Source of the DNA: Solirubrum koreensis
GTDB taxonomy: Bacteria; Bacteroidota; Bacteroidia; Cytophagales; Hymenobacteraceae
Assembly (NCBI RefSeq): GCF_039541855.1
Contig: NZ_BAABHA010000002.1
Span: 992,001-1,056,000, forward strand
Length of the DNA stretch: 64,000 bases
Direction of reading: 5' to 3'
Shown here: piece by piece, positions 8,080 through 17,511 of the stretch
Layout: the number at the start of each line of letters is the position of its first letter
Numbering within the stretch: position 1 is the first letter of the stretch
Notes under the pieces: model-generated
The model's input: only the letters and a program-made list of their open reading frames with translations
What the model was told of the DNA's origin: nothing
The model's database searches: none
Made by a program: the position numbers and the translations under genes

Positions 8080-11000
8080 GTGCCCCACTTTTATTCTCCG
8101 TTACGGGCCGCGCTTTTTTGTTTGTCGTTAGGGGCCGTTCAGGCCTCGGCACAGCAACGCCCTGCGGCTAATCCCTGGCGCGACGAAGCCGCTGCCCGCA
8201 CCGCGGTTCAGTCCGGCCCCTTCGCCAACCGGCTCGCGCATTCCCGCGCCCTAACGCTCGATGTAGCCGCCATGCGGGCTGCCCTGGCCGCCACTCCGCG
8301 CGAGAACCTAAGCGCCCGTGGTACCCAGACCGGTGCCGTGCTGACCTTGCCCTTGCCCGATGGCCGCACCGGCCGCTTCCGCATTGTGGAGGCTCCGGTT
8401 ATGGAACCCGCGCTGGCGGCCCGTTACCCCAGCATTCGTACGTACACCGGTGTGGGCCTCGACGACCCCCTGGCTACCCTCCGCTGCGACTTTACCGCCC
8501 AGGGCTTTCACGCCCAAGTACTGTCGCCGGTTTCGGGTTCCATCTTCATCGATCCGGTTAGCCTGACCGATACGCAGCACTACATCAGCTATTTCAAGAA
8601 AGACCTGCGCCGCAGCTCGCTCTCGGACATGACGTGCGGGTTTACCCCGACGCCGGAGCAGGCAGCCCAAACGCTGCCCAGCTTGGCCAATGCGGCACAG
8701 CGCACCGGGCAGCGCACCATTAGCGCGCAGCGCTCCACCGCCGCCAGCGGCTCCGTGCTGAAAACTTACCGCTTGGCCATGGCCGCTACGGGTGAGTACA
8801 CGGCAGCCCGCGGTGGCACTGTGGCCTCGGCACTTTCTTCCATCGTGACCAGCGTTAACCGCGTGGTGGGGGTGTATGAGAAGGAGCTGGCAGTACGTAT
8901 GGTTCTGGTAGCCAACACCGATCAGCTGATTTACACGAACGGTAACACGGACCCTTACTCCAACACCGACGGCAGCCGAATGCTGGGTGAAAACCAGGAT
9001 AATGTGGATGCCATCATTGGCACGGCTAACTACGACATCGGTCACGTGTTCAGCACGGGCGGTGGTGGCGTGGCCTACCTGCGCAGTGTGTGCAGCAACG
9101 TCAAAGCCGGCGGTGTAACGGGTTCCGCGAACCCCACCGGCGACCCTTTCGATATTGACTATGTGGCGCACGAGGTAGGGCACCAGTTTGGTGGTAACCA
9201 CACCTTTAACAGCTGCGGCAGCCAACGCAACGCCAGCACGGCGTTTGAACCCGGCTCGGGCACAACCATTCAGGCGTACGCCGGTATTTGCGGGGCTACC
9301 AACCTGCAGCCCAACTCCGATCCGTACTTCCACTCCGGCAGTTTCGAGGAAATGCGGGCATTTATTGCCTCCACGGCCTGCGGCAGCAGTTCGGCTACCG
9401 GCAACACGGCACCCGTAGTAACGGTGCCGGCCAGCGGTAAAACGATACCGGCCAACACGCCCTTTAAGCTTACGGCTGCCGCTACCGACGCCGAAGGAGA
9501 CGCGGTAACCTACAGCTGGGAGCAAATGGACCTGGGTGCCACGGCAACTCCCACCGCCACGCAGGTGGCCAATGAGACGGTGCCGCTGTTCCGGGTATTT
9601 AACCCTACCACCAGCCCTACTCGCTACTTCCCGCGCCTGAGCGATATTCTGGCCGGCACCACCGTACTCGGCGAGCGGCTGCCCACGGTAACGCGCACTC
9701 TGAAATTCCGCTGCACCGCCCGCGACCAGCACAACAGCGGCGGTACGCTCGGCGTAATTGGCGGCGTTGATTACAGCAGCTTCGTGAGCCTGAACGTGAC
9801 GAGCACGGCGGGCCCCTTCGTAATTACGGCCCCGAACACGGCCGTTAGCTGGGCCGGCAACTCCACTCAAACCGTTACCTGGAACGTGGCCAACACCAAC
9901 GTGGCTCCCGTGAGCTGCGCCGTGGTGAACATCCGCCTCTCTACCGACGGCGGCCTAACCTACCCCACCTTGCTGGCCGCCAACGAGGCCAACGATGGCA
10001 CGGCTACGGTAGTAATTCCCAACACGGTTACCAGCCAGGCCCGCCTGATGGTGGAAGCCGCTGACAACTACTTCTTCGACCTTTCCGACGCCAATTTCTC
10101 CATTACGCCAGCCCCCACCGGCCTAAGCGTAACCAGCTTTACGCCCACCAGCGGCCCGGTAGGCACCACTGTAACGGTTAACGGCGCCGAGTTTACTACC
10201 GGCACCGGCACGCTTGGTGTTACCTTCAACGGGGTAGTCGGCACGCCCACCAACGTTACCAATACCAGCTTCCGCGTACTGGTACCCACGGGTGCCACCA
10301 CGGGCGCGCTAACGGTTACCAAAGGCAGCGCAACAGCTACGGGCGGCGTGTTCACGGTAACGGTGGTAGCTACGGCCGGCTCGAACAGTCCATTGTGTGC
10401 GGGCGGTACCCTGAACCTGACGGCTTCGGGCGGTACCTCCTACAGCTGGACCGGCCCGAACGGCTTTAGCAGCACCCAGCAGAACCCCAGCATTGCAAAC
10501 GCTACTACGGCGGCCAGCGGCACTTACACCGTAACGGTTACCAGCGGCAGCATCAGCGCCCAAGCCAGCACCAATGTAACGGTGGGTGCCACCCCCGGCA
10601 CTCCTACCATTGTGCCGGTAGCGCCCAGCGTGTGTGCCGGAAACCCGGTTACGCTCACGGCGTTTGCACCCACCAGCGGCTCGATCAGCACGTCATTGGT
10701 AAACGAAAACTTCAACGGCACAGCTACTGGCTGGACTGCAACCAATACGACCAGCGGCGGCGGACCAAACGCGGCTGCCGATACCCAGTGGCAACCATAC
10801 ACCGCCAGCGCCATTACGTTGGGCGGCAACCCGTTCTCGGTTGATGGCAGCCCGTACTACGGGGCCGCTTCTGCCTTGGGCGGCAACGGCACGGCCACCC
10901 GTACTCAGTTGACTTCCCCGGTATTTAGTGCCGCCAGCTACACCTCGTTGGAGCTGAGCTTCCAGCACCGCTACCTCTACTCGGCCGTTGACGTGGTAGC

Positions 11001-12828
11001 AGCCGTGGAAATTTCGACCAACGGTGGTGCTACTTGGGTAGCTGCTCCTTTGGTAGACTACAAAACCAGCGGCGCCGACCAAAGCGGTACCGTAACCATT
11101 AACCTCGATACTTACGCCGGCCAAAGCAACCTGCGGGTGCGCTGGCGCTACGAGTCCGGCCGCGGAAACATCTGGGCCGTTGACAACGTGCGGATTACCG
11201 GCTCGGTGCCGGCGCCCAACACCTACGCCTGGGCGCTGGTGAGCGGCAACGGCTTGCCCGCCACCACCAACTCGGCCAGCCTGACGGTTAGCCCCACCAC
11301 CACCTCTACCTACCAGGTTACCGTTACCAACAGCAGCGGTTGCACCGGCGTAGGCATTGTGACGGTAAACGTTACCACCGGCCCCACCTGGACCGGCAAC
11401 GTCTCAACCAGCTGGTCAGAGCCCAATAACTGGACGGGCTGCGGCGTGCCCAACGCTACCTCCGATGCCCGGATTCCAGCCGGCCGCATGCGCTACCCCA
11501 GCCTTCCGGCCGGAACCACGGCGCAGGTTCGCACCCTCACCATTGAAAACGGCGGCGGCCTCGTCATCAGCCCCACGGCCACGCTACAAGTGTCGGGCAG
11601 CTTTATTGATCTGAACACGAACGCCTACACGGCGGCCGGCACGCTGCAGATGACGGGCACCAACCCCCAGCTGCTGGGCGTGGGCGGTGTTAACAACCTT
11701 GTGCTAACCCTAGCTGGCGGCAGCCTCGACCTGGCTACCAACCTCAACGTTAGCGGCACGCTTACCACTACGGCAGGCCTGCTGAAAACCGGAACGTACA
11801 CTGTTGTTCTGGGCTCTACCGCCTCGTTGGTTGAAACCGATGCCAGCTACGTGTTCGGCAAGGTACAAACCACCCGTACCCTTGCGCCCGGTACCACCGA
11901 GTCGTTCGGTAATATGGGTCTGACGCTGGCCCCCGTTACCGGTTCCCTGGCTCCGGGCCAAACGCTGGTTATCCGCACCACCGGCGCTGAGCTGACGGGC
12001 GTGGGCAACAGCCGCAGCATCAAGCGTTACTTCGATGTTCGCCCGGCCACCAACACGGGCTTGAACGTGAACCTGACGTTCCGCTACCTGGCCAACGAGC
12101 TAAACGGCATCGGCCAGAACAACCTGATGCTGTTCCGCTCGACCACCGGCACCGCCGGCCCCTGGCAGCCGCAAGGCGCTAGCAGCCGCGACGCCGCTGG
12201 TTTCAGTGTAACCAAGACCGGCGTAAGCGCCTTCTCGGTGTGGACTCTTGGCGACGGTCTGCTGCCGTTGCCCATTGAGCTGACTGCGTTTACCGCCGAG
12301 CGGCGCGGCGCATCGGTACAGCTTAGCTGGACCACGGCCCAGGAGAAGAACAACGCGTACTTCGCTATTGAGCGTAGCCTCGACGGCCTCCGCTTTGCCC
12401 CCGTGGGCCAGGTAGCCGGCCAGGGCACCAGCAGTTCCCGCCACGATTACGCCTGGACCGACGCCAGCCTGCCCGTAGCCACCACCCTCTACTACCGCTT
12501 GCGTCAGGTAGACACCGACGGCACAGCTACTACCTCGCCCGTGCGCTCGGTAACCCTGCCCGAAACGACTACCGTACTGGCTGCTTCGGTAGCACCGAAC
12601 CCCTTCGATACCAAGTTGGGCGTAGCGGTTACGGCTCCGGTAGCGGCCCCCGTCACCTTCGTTCTCACCGATGCCGTTGGGCGCGTGCTGTTGCAGCATA
12701 CCGCCAGCATGGCTGCAGGCTACTCCGAACTGGAAGTTCCCGGCGCGGCCAGCATTGCCCCCGGTGTATACTTCCTCCGCGTGGAGCAAGGCCGCTCTTA
12801 CCAAGTGGTAAAAGTGGTGAAGAACTAA
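8080..12828 (+). CDS. Secreted metzincin-type zinc metalloprotease with T9SS sorting domain
   Basis: The product has 1582 residues. A signal peptide is followed by a prodomain-like region to about residue 215. A reprolysin-like catalytic domain carries HEVGHQFGGNH (from His364), the metzincin HExxHxxGxxH zinc site. Then come a Cys-rich/beta region, an IPT/TIG domain (about 683-766, FTPTSGPVGTTVTVNG), Ig/PKD-like domains (CAGGTLNLTASGGTSYSWTG), a jelly-roll-like region (about 870-1030), a further beta region, and a C-terminal T9SS type A domain (VAPNPFDTKLGV ... GVYFLRVEQG). It is expected to be exported by Sec, then T9SS, and anchored or released at the cell surface. It separates mnmH from selD. 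Confidence 0.92.
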   Translation: MPHFYSPLRAALFCLSLGAVQASAQQRPAANPWRDEAAARTAVQSGPFANRLAHSRALTLDVAAMRAALAATPRENLSARGTQTGAVLTLPLPDGRTGRFRIVEAPVMEPALAARYPSIRTYTGVGLDDPLATLRCDFTAQGFHAQVLSPVSGSIFIDPVSLTDTQHYISYFKKDLRRSSLSDMTCGFTPTPEQAAQTLPSLANAAQRTGQRTISAQRSTAASGSVLKTYRLAMAATGEYTAARGGTVASALSSIVTSVNRVVGVYEKELAVRMVLVANTDQLIYTNGNTDPYSNTDGSRMLGENQDNVDAIIGTANYDIGHVFSTGGGGVAYLRSVCSNVKAGGVTGSANPTGDPFDIDYVAHEVGHQFGGNHTFNSCGSQRNASTAFEPGSGTTIQAYAGICGATNLQPNSDPYFHSGSFEEMRAFIASTACGSSSATGNTAPVVTVPASGKTIPANTPFKLTAAATDAEGDAVTYSWEQMDLGATATPTATQVANETVPLFRVFNPTTSPTRYFPRLSDILAGTTVLGERLPTVTRTLKFRCTARDQHNSGGTLGVIGGVDYSSFVSLNVTSTAGPFVITAPNTAVSWAGNSTQTVTWNVANTNVAPVSCAVVNIRLSTDGGLTYPTLLAANEANDGTATVVIPNTVTSQARLMVEAADNYFFDLSDANFSITPAPTGLSVTSFTPTSGPVGTTVTVNGAEFTTGTGTLGVTFNGVVGTPTNVTNTSFRVLVPTGATTGALTVTKGSATATGGVFTVTVVATAGSNSPLCAGGTLNLTASGGTSYSWTGPNGFSSTQQNPSIANATTAASGTYTVTVTSGSISAQASTNVTVGATPGTPTIVPVAPSVCAGNPVTLTAFAPTSGSISTSLVNENFNGTATGWTATNTTSGGGPNAAADTQWQPYTASAITLGGNPFSVDGSPYYGAASALGGNGTATRTQLTSPVFSAASYTSLELSFQHRYLYSAVDVVAAVEISTNGGATWVAAPLVDYKTSGADQSGTVTINLDTYAGQSNLRVRWRYESGRGNIWAVDNVRITGSVPAPNTYAWALVSGNGLPATTNSASLTVSPTTTSTYQVTVTNSSGCTGVGIVTVNVTTGPTWTGNVSTSWSEPNNWTGCGVPNATSDARIPAGRMRYPSLPAGTTAQVRTLTIENGGGLVISPTATLQVSGSFIDLNTNAYTAAGTLQMTGTNPQLLGVGGVNNLVLTLAGGSLDLATNLNVSGTLTTTAGLLKTGTYTVVLGSTASLVETDASYVFGKVQTTRTLAPGTTESFGNMGLTLAPVTGSLAPGQTLVIRTTGAELTGVGNSRSIKRYFDVRPATNTGLNVNLTFRYLANELNGIGQNNLMLFRSTTGTAGPWQPQGASSRDAAGFSVTKTGVSAFSVWTLGDGLLPLPIELTAFTAERRGASVQLSWTTAQEKNNAYFAIERSLDGLRFAPVGQVAGQGTSSSRHDYAWTDASLPVATTLYYRLRQVDTDGTATTSPVRSVTLPETTTVLAASVAPNPFDTKLGVAVTAPVAAPVTFVLTDAVGRVLLQHTASMAAGYSELEVPGAASIAPGVYFLRVEQGRSYQVVKVVKN

Positions 12829-12885
12829 AGCGTTACATCGCCGCCAACTGGGCTTTTGCCTAGTTGAGGCTTTGCGAACCATGCC

Positions 12886-12919
12886 GGGCCGGCTGCTTCC
12901 GTGGGGAGGCAGCCGGCCC
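12886..12919 (+). terminator. Hairpin after the metalloprotease gene
   Basis: An 11-bp perfect inverted repeat (GGGCCGGCTGC at 12886-12896, GCAGCCGGCCC at 12909-12919) lies between the protease stop and selD. Only a short T-run follows, so termination may be partial. Confidence 0.5.
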
Positions 12920-13024
12920 GAGTGGTTTAAGCCCGGGACCTCCTGTACCTTTACTGTACCGGCCGGGAGCATTTACCCGGTGGGCGGTTTGCCCCGTAAG
13001 CCGTTTCTACTCTAACCCGACTTC

Positions 13025-14077
13025 ATGCTTCCCGATACCACCGAACAAATTCGGCTCACTCAATACAGCCACGGCGCGGGCTGCGGTTGCAAAATTGCGC
13101 CGAAAGTGCTCGACCAAATCCTGCACACCAGCATTCCACAGGTTCCCGATGAACGGCTGCTGGTAGGCAACGCCTCCCGCGACGACGCGGCCGTGTATGA
13201 CCTCGGCACCGGTCAGGCGCTGATCAGCACCACCGACTTCTTCATGCCCATCGTCGACGATGCGTACGACTTTGGGCGCATTGCCTCAGCCAACGCCATT
13301 TCCGATGTGTACGCCATGGGCGGGCGCCCGGTACTGGCCATTGCCGTACTCGGTTGGCCCATCGACAAGTTGCCGCCCGAGGTGGCGCGCCGCGTAATCG
13401 AAGGCAGCCGCAGCGTGTGCGCCGAGGCCGGTATTGCGCTGGCCGGCGGCCACAGCATCGATTCACCCGAGCCCATTTTCGGCCTTGCCGTTACCGGCCT
13501 GGTCGACATTCCCAACCTAAAGCGCAACGACACTGCCACCGACGGCTGCCTGCTGTACCTCACCAAGCCTTTGGGCGTGGGCATGCTCACCACGGCCCAG
13601 AAAAAAGGGCTGCTGCGTGCCGAAGACGCCCAACTGGCTCCGCAGCAAATGATGCAGCTCAACAAATTGGGGGAGCCGCTTGGTCGCTTGCCGCAGGTAA
13701 AAGCCATGACCGACGTCACCGGATTCGGCCTGCTGGGGCACCTGGCGGAAGTGTGCGAAGGCAGTAATCTAACCGCTGAAATCGAATTCGCACGCGTACC
13801 GCGTATTGCTGCTGCCGAAAGTTACCGGGCCCAAAAGGCCATTCCGGGCGGTACGCACCGCAACTGGGACTCTTACGGCCACAAGATTGCCCCCATCAGC
13901 GACGAGCAGCTTCACTGGCTCTGCGACCCACAAACGTCGGGTGGCTTGCTGGTGTGCGTGGCCCCGGATGGCCGGGACGAGGTAGAAGCGCTGTTGCGCG
14001 CAGCCGGAGTGCCGGCCGAGCCGTTTGGCATTTTGCGGGCCCACCGCGGCAGTGAGCCTTACGTTCAGGTGCGTTAG
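13025..14077 (+). CDS. selD: Selenide, water dikinase (selenophosphate synthetase)
   Basis: The product has 350 residues. The catalytic loop SHGAGCGCKIAP holds Cys20 and Lys23, equivalent to Cys17 and Lys20 of E. coli SelD, so the active site uses cysteine, not selenocysteine. Further signatures are NASRDDAAVYDL, STTDFFMPIVDD, GGHSIDSPEPIFGLAVTG and a C-terminal DPQTSGGLLVCV. SelD makes selenophosphate from selenide and ATP. The partner seen in the window is mnmH, so tRNA selenouridine is the likely sink; no selA or selB is visible here. Confidence 0.95.
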   Translation: MLPDTTEQIRLTQYSHGAGCGCKIAPKVLDQILHTSIPQVPDERLLVGNASRDDAAVYDLGTGQALISTTDFFMPIVDDAYDFGRIASANAISDVYAMGGRPVLAIAVLGWPIDKLPPEVARRVIEGSRSVCAEAGIALAGGHSIDSPEPIFGLAVTGLVDIPNLKRNDTATDGCLLYLTKPLGVGMLTTAQKKGLLRAEDAQLAPQQMMQLNKLGEPLGRLPQVKAMTDVTGFGLLGHLAEVCEGSNLTAEIEFARVPRIAAAESYRAQKAIPGGTHRNWDSYGHKIAPISDEQLHWLCDPQTSGGLLVCVAPDGRDEVEALLRAAGVPAEPFGILRAHRGSEPYVQVR

Positions 14078-14662
14078 ATGCGGCGCTTGCTTTGGCCGAT
14101 GCTGGAAATAGCCGCCGCCCTGGGCCTTACGGCCTATGGGTTGCGCTGGGTTCTGCGTTTGTTCGGCCGTAAGCGGGTGGTATTCGAAGTAAACTATTGG
14201 CGCGGGGTGTATCTGCTGGCTTGGCCGCTAGCCTGCCTGGCCGTGGCCCTGCCCTTTGTAGCCACGTTCTTCTCGGGAACCCGTTCCCCGCTGGAAACCG
14301 GGCTGCTGGTATGTCTGGGAATCAGTATGCTGGGCTTCGCCCTGCCGGCTTTCGTGCTGCACGCCCGCTTTTATGGGTGCAACAAAAACACGACCCTGCT
14401 CTTCGACCCCAAGCAGAACCGTTTGGATGTGGCCGAAGCCGGTGTACCCCTGGCTTTTGCCCGCCGCGACGTAGTGCAGGTGGAGCGCGTTACCTGCCGC
14501 TCGCCGCGCCTGTTCTGGAGCCCCTATGACTACCTGCGCCTGCACCTGCACGACGGCCGCATTATTACCCTTACTTCCTTGCTCACCGATTTAGATCCGT
14601 TGACCGATTTTTTGCGCAATACTAATCTGGTTCAGCGGCAGCGCTGGTTTTGCTGGGTCTGA
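14078..14662 (+). CDS. Uncharacterised membrane protein downstream of selD
   Basis: The product has 194 residues. Its ATG follows the selD stop codon with no gap (TAG-ATG), which strongly suggests co-transcription and coupled translation. Three hydrophobic segments occupy about residues 8-100 (WRGVYLLAWPLACLAVALPF, LLVCLGISMLGFALPAFVL). A soluble C-terminal domain of PH-like character follows (TLLFDPKQNRLDV, LRLHLHDGRIITLTSLL). No named family recognised, and no evidence ties it to selenium beyond position. Confidence 0.75.
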   Translation: MRRLLWPMLEIAAALGLTAYGLRWVLRLFGRKRVVFEVNYWRGVYLLAWPLACLAVALPFVATFFSGTRSPLETGLLVCLGISMLGFALPAFVLHARFYGCNKNTTLLFDPKQNRLDVAEAGVPLAFARRDVVQVERVTCRSPRLFWSPYDYLRLHLHDGRIITLTSLLTDLDPLTDFLRNTNLVQRQRWFCWV

Positions 14663-14693
14663 ATTTGCATTATGGCAGGCAAGCGCTACGTTG

Positions 14694-14701
14694 TATCTTT
14701 G
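14694..14701 (+). promoter_or_regulatory. Candidate -7 box for the TPR histidine kinase
   Basis: TATCTTTG matches TAnnTTTG. A TTTG at 14664-14667 precedes it at 26 bp, longer than the usual 19-23 bp, so the pair is only suggestive. The start codon is 43 bp downstream. Confidence 0.4.
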
Positions 14702-14743
14702 TAGGAAGCCCGGCTGTAATGTTGGGTTAATTCCCTGGCCATA

Positions 14744-16648
14744 ATGCGCTTACTCTCGCTTTGGTGTGCGTTGCTTTTGCTGGCTCAGGTGTCCTGGGCG
14801 CAGGACACGCTTGGCGTTGTACGCCTCCGCCGGCAACTAGCCGCATCAACCACCGACACGGCCCGGGTGCGTTTGTTGAACAGCCTCTGTTATTCCCTGC
14901 ACGACCAGGCTCCGCTACAGGCCTTGCGCTTCGGGGAAGAAGCCGTGGCACTGGCTCGAAGCACGAAAAACGAGCCAGCCCTGATGCGCGCCTTGCTCCA
15001 CCTAGGCAGCTGCTACGGCAATCTTTCCGATGGTCCGCAGGCATTGCGTCTGCAGCAGGAAGCCCTGGCTGTAGCACGCCGCCTGCGCAACACCGATGGC
15101 ATTGTGCGGGCTTACGCCGGCATGGGCGGCATTCACCACGAGCGCGGCGACACGGCCATGGCCTGGCGCAGCTACCGCCGGGCACTGCAGAAAGTGCGCG
15201 ACCCCGCCGTGAGCGTTCGGTCGCGGCTGATGCTGCTGGGCAACCTGGGCACTTTGTTTTCTTACATGGGCAAGCATGGCCAGGGCCTCAGCTACACCCG
15301 CGAAGCCATGATGCTGGCGCGCCGCTCCGGCGACCGGGCGGGCGAATCCATGTACGTTGCCAACCTCGGCACCCATTACCTACAGCAGGAGCGGTACGAC
15401 GTAGCCGAAGGCCTGCTTCGCAAAGCCCTGTCCATTAGCGCCCCGCTTCAGTCGCCGCGCTACGAAACCAGCCAGATGGAAATGCTGGCCACGGTGCTGC
15501 TGCTCACCGATAACCTCACCGAAGCCGAGGAGTTAACCCGGCGCGCCCTGCAGGAGGCCCGCCGCATCGGCTACCAAGAGCGTATTCTGGATGCGTACAA
15601 CCTGATGGCCAACATCAGCGTGAGCCGTCGCCAGTACGAGCAGGCCTATGACTGGCAGCAGCGCTACATGGCCCTGAACGATTCGTTGAACAGCAAAACG
15701 CGTCTCAATACCCTCACGGCGCTGCAAACCCGTTACGAAACCCACGAAAAGGAAAACCAGATTCAGCTGCTTACCCAACAAGGCGAATTGCAACGCGCAC
15801 ATAACCGCGAACTGTGGGCCGCCGTGGGCGCTTTGCTGGTGGGCCTGCTGGGCATAGGCATATTTTACGTGAAGCTGCGCCGTAGCGAGCAGGCATTGGC
15901 AGCTAACAATGCCGCCTTGGCCCAGGCTACCGAACAAACCCGGCAACTGGCCGCCAGCAAAGACCGCCTCTACTCCATTGTGGCCCACGACTTGCGAGGC
16001 CCTGTCACGTCCTTCGTGGGTGTAACCGAGCTGATCGACTTTTACCTGCGCACCGGCGACGAGAAGGGGCTGAAACGCCTGCCGCAGCAGGTGCGCAACT
16101 CGGCTCACAACCTGAACAACCTGCTGGATAACCTCCTGAACTGGGCCGTTAGCCAAACCGGCGAGCTGATTTGCCAGCCCGAGCCGCTGCCAGTGGCACC
16201 CTTGCTCGAAAGCACCATGGAACTGCACCGCCCCAGTGCCGAGGCCCGCCAGATTACCGTTACCCTCACCGACCCCGAACACCTCACGGTGCTGGCCGAT
16301 GCCAACATGACGCGCACCATTCTGCGCAACCTCCTGGCCAACGCGCTTAAGTTCACGCCCGTAGGCGGCGCTATTCAACTTACCGCCGAAGCCTCGCCCG
16401 ACGGCCAATCCGTTACGCTGGCCGTTACCGATACGGGACCAGGCATTCCACCTGAAAAACTAAGCCAGCTCCTGAATACAGACGCTCCGTTGGCGCGCAC
16501 GGCGACCGGCGGGGCCCGAAGCGGCACCGGCTTGGGCGTACCGCTGTGCCGGGCCTTTACGCAGCGCCAGGGCGGCACCCTCGACATTCGAAGCACGCCG
16601 GGACACGGCACGCAGGTACGCGTGCGGCTGCCACGAGCCGTGGCATAG
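14744..16648 (+). CDS. Sensor histidine kinase with periplasmic TPR domain
   Basis: The product has 634 residues. A signal peptide (MRLLSLWCALLLLAQVSWAQ) leads into a TPR array to about residue 330 (for example ALMRALLHLGSCYGNL, ARVYLQQERYDVAEGLL-like repeats). A coiled segment and one membrane span (about 356-376, LWAAVGALLVGLLGIGIFYV) follow. The HisKA domain has the H-box SIVAHDLRGPV with phospho-acceptor His415. The ATPase domain shows N-box NLLANALKFTP, DTGPGIPPEKL and GTGLGVPLCRAF. It probably senses an extracytoplasmic signal and phosphorylates a separate response regulator; none is adjacent, so it is an orphan kinase here. Confidence 0.92.
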   Translation: MRLLSLWCALLLLAQVSWAQDTLGVVRLRRQLAASTTDTARVRLLNSLCYSLHDQAPLQALRFGEEAVALARSTKNEPALMRALLHLGSCYGNLSDGPQALRLQQEALAVARRLRNTDGIVRAYAGMGGIHHERGDTAMAWRSYRRALQKVRDPAVSVRSRLMLLGNLGTLFSYMGKHGQGLSYTREAMMLARRSGDRAGESMYVANLGTHYLQQERYDVAEGLLRKALSISAPLQSPRYETSQMEMLATVLLLTDNLTEAEELTRRALQEARRIGYQERILDAYNLMANISVSRRQYEQAYDWQQRYMALNDSLNSKTRLNTLTALQTRYETHEKENQIQLLTQQGELQRAHNRELWAAVGALLVGLLGIGIFYVKLRRSEQALAANNAALAQATEQTRQLAASKDRLYSIVAHDLRGPVTSFVGVTELIDFYLRTGDEKGLKRLPQQVRNSAHNLNNLLDNLLNWAVSQTGELICQPEPLPVAPLLESTMELHRPSAEARQITVTLTDPEHLTVLADANMTRTILRNLLANALKFTPVGGAIQLTAEASPDGQSVTLAVTDTGPGIPPEKLSQLLNTDAPLARTATGGARSGTGLGVPLCRAFTQRQGGTLDIRSTPGHGTQVRVRLPRAVA

Positions 16649-16727
16649 ACCGGTTATCTGGCAGGTCGGCACGGGCCGCAAGCAGCGGCCTCGTGGCGTT
16701 TACCCATTCCTTCCGACCTTTGCCCGC

Positions 16728-17507
16728 ATGATGCTTCCCTTGCATTTCCGCGAATTGGGCCAAGGTCGCCCGCTGGTAATACTGCACGGCCTGTTCGGCA
16801 CCCTCGACAACTGGCAAACCCTGGCTCGCCGCTGGTCCGAGCACTTCCGCGTGATTGTGGTGGATTTGCGCAACCACGGCCGCTCTCCCCACGCAAACGA
16901 GCACACGTACGAGTTGATGAGCGCTGACGTGCTGGGTCTGTTTGACCAGTTGCAGCTTGGCAACGACGTTACGCTGCTTGGACATTCCATGGGCGGCAAA
17001 GTGGCCATGCGCTTCGCCCTCGACTACCCCGAGCGTCTTGCCCGGCTGGTGGTGCTCGACATTGCCCCGCGCTTTTCCGACATGGCGCATCAGGATGAAA
17101 TTTTAGCCGGCCTGAACGCCGTGGACCTGAACACGGTGCAAAGCCGGCAAGAAGCCGACGATGCCTTGGCCCAGCACATTCGGCAGCCCGGCGTGCGGCA
17201 GTTTCTGCTCAAGAACCTGTACCGCCGCGAAGACAACTCTTTCGCTTGGCGCCCCAACCTGGCGGTTCTCACGGCGGAGATGAATGACATCGGAGCCGAA
17301 ATCAGCCATGCACACCCGTTCCTGAAGCCGGCGCTGTTTATTCGGGGCGGCCGCTCGAATTATATCAGCACCGAAGACAAGCTGCACAGCATTCCGGCCC
17401 TGTTCCCCAACTCGCAAGTGGAAACCATTGTGGATGCCGGCCATTGGATTCACGCCGAGGCGCCCGATCAAGTATTCGAGATGGTGACGGCGTTTACAAA
17501 TCAGTAA
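16728..17507 (+). CDS. Alpha/beta hydrolase (YbfF-like esterase)
   Basis: The product has 259 residues. It contains VILHGLFGTLDNW, VVDLRNHGRSPH and the nucleophile elbow GHSMGG (Ser87), then a C-terminal VDAGHWIHAEAP with the catalytic His. The HGLFGTLDNW plus DLRNHGRS combination is typical of the YbfF/ABHD11-type acyl esterases. Two consecutive ATG codons (16728, 16731) are possible starts. The next gene begins 4 bp after its stop, so they form a short operon. Confidence 0.88.
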   Translation: MMLPLHFRELGQGRPLVILHGLFGTLDNWQTLARRWSEHFRVIVVDLRNHGRSPHANEHTYELMSADVLGLFDQLQLGNDVTLLGHSMGGKVAMRFALDYPERLARLVVLDIAPRFSDMAHQDEILAGLNAVDLNTVQSRQEADDALAQHIRQPGVRQFLLKNLYRREDNSFAWRPNLAVLTAEMNDIGAEISHAHPFLKPALFIRGGRSNYISTEDKLHSIPALFPNSQVETIVDAGHWIHAEAPDQVFEMVTAFTNQ

Positions 17508-17511
17508 CCGG

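Noticed and set aside
8308..9870. 520-codon open frame on the minus strand
   Set aside because: It lies wholly antisense to the metalloprotease gene and its composition (Gly/Arg/Val-rich, no domain) is that of a high-GC shadow frame.
13082..13096. Selenocysteine in SelD
   Set aside because: The catalytic codons are ordinary Cys codons; there is no in-frame TGA in the catalytic loop.
16710..16722. GACCTTTG as promoter of the esterase at 16728
   Set aside because: The first base deviates from TAnnTTTG, no -33 element is present, and the box nearly touches the start codon.
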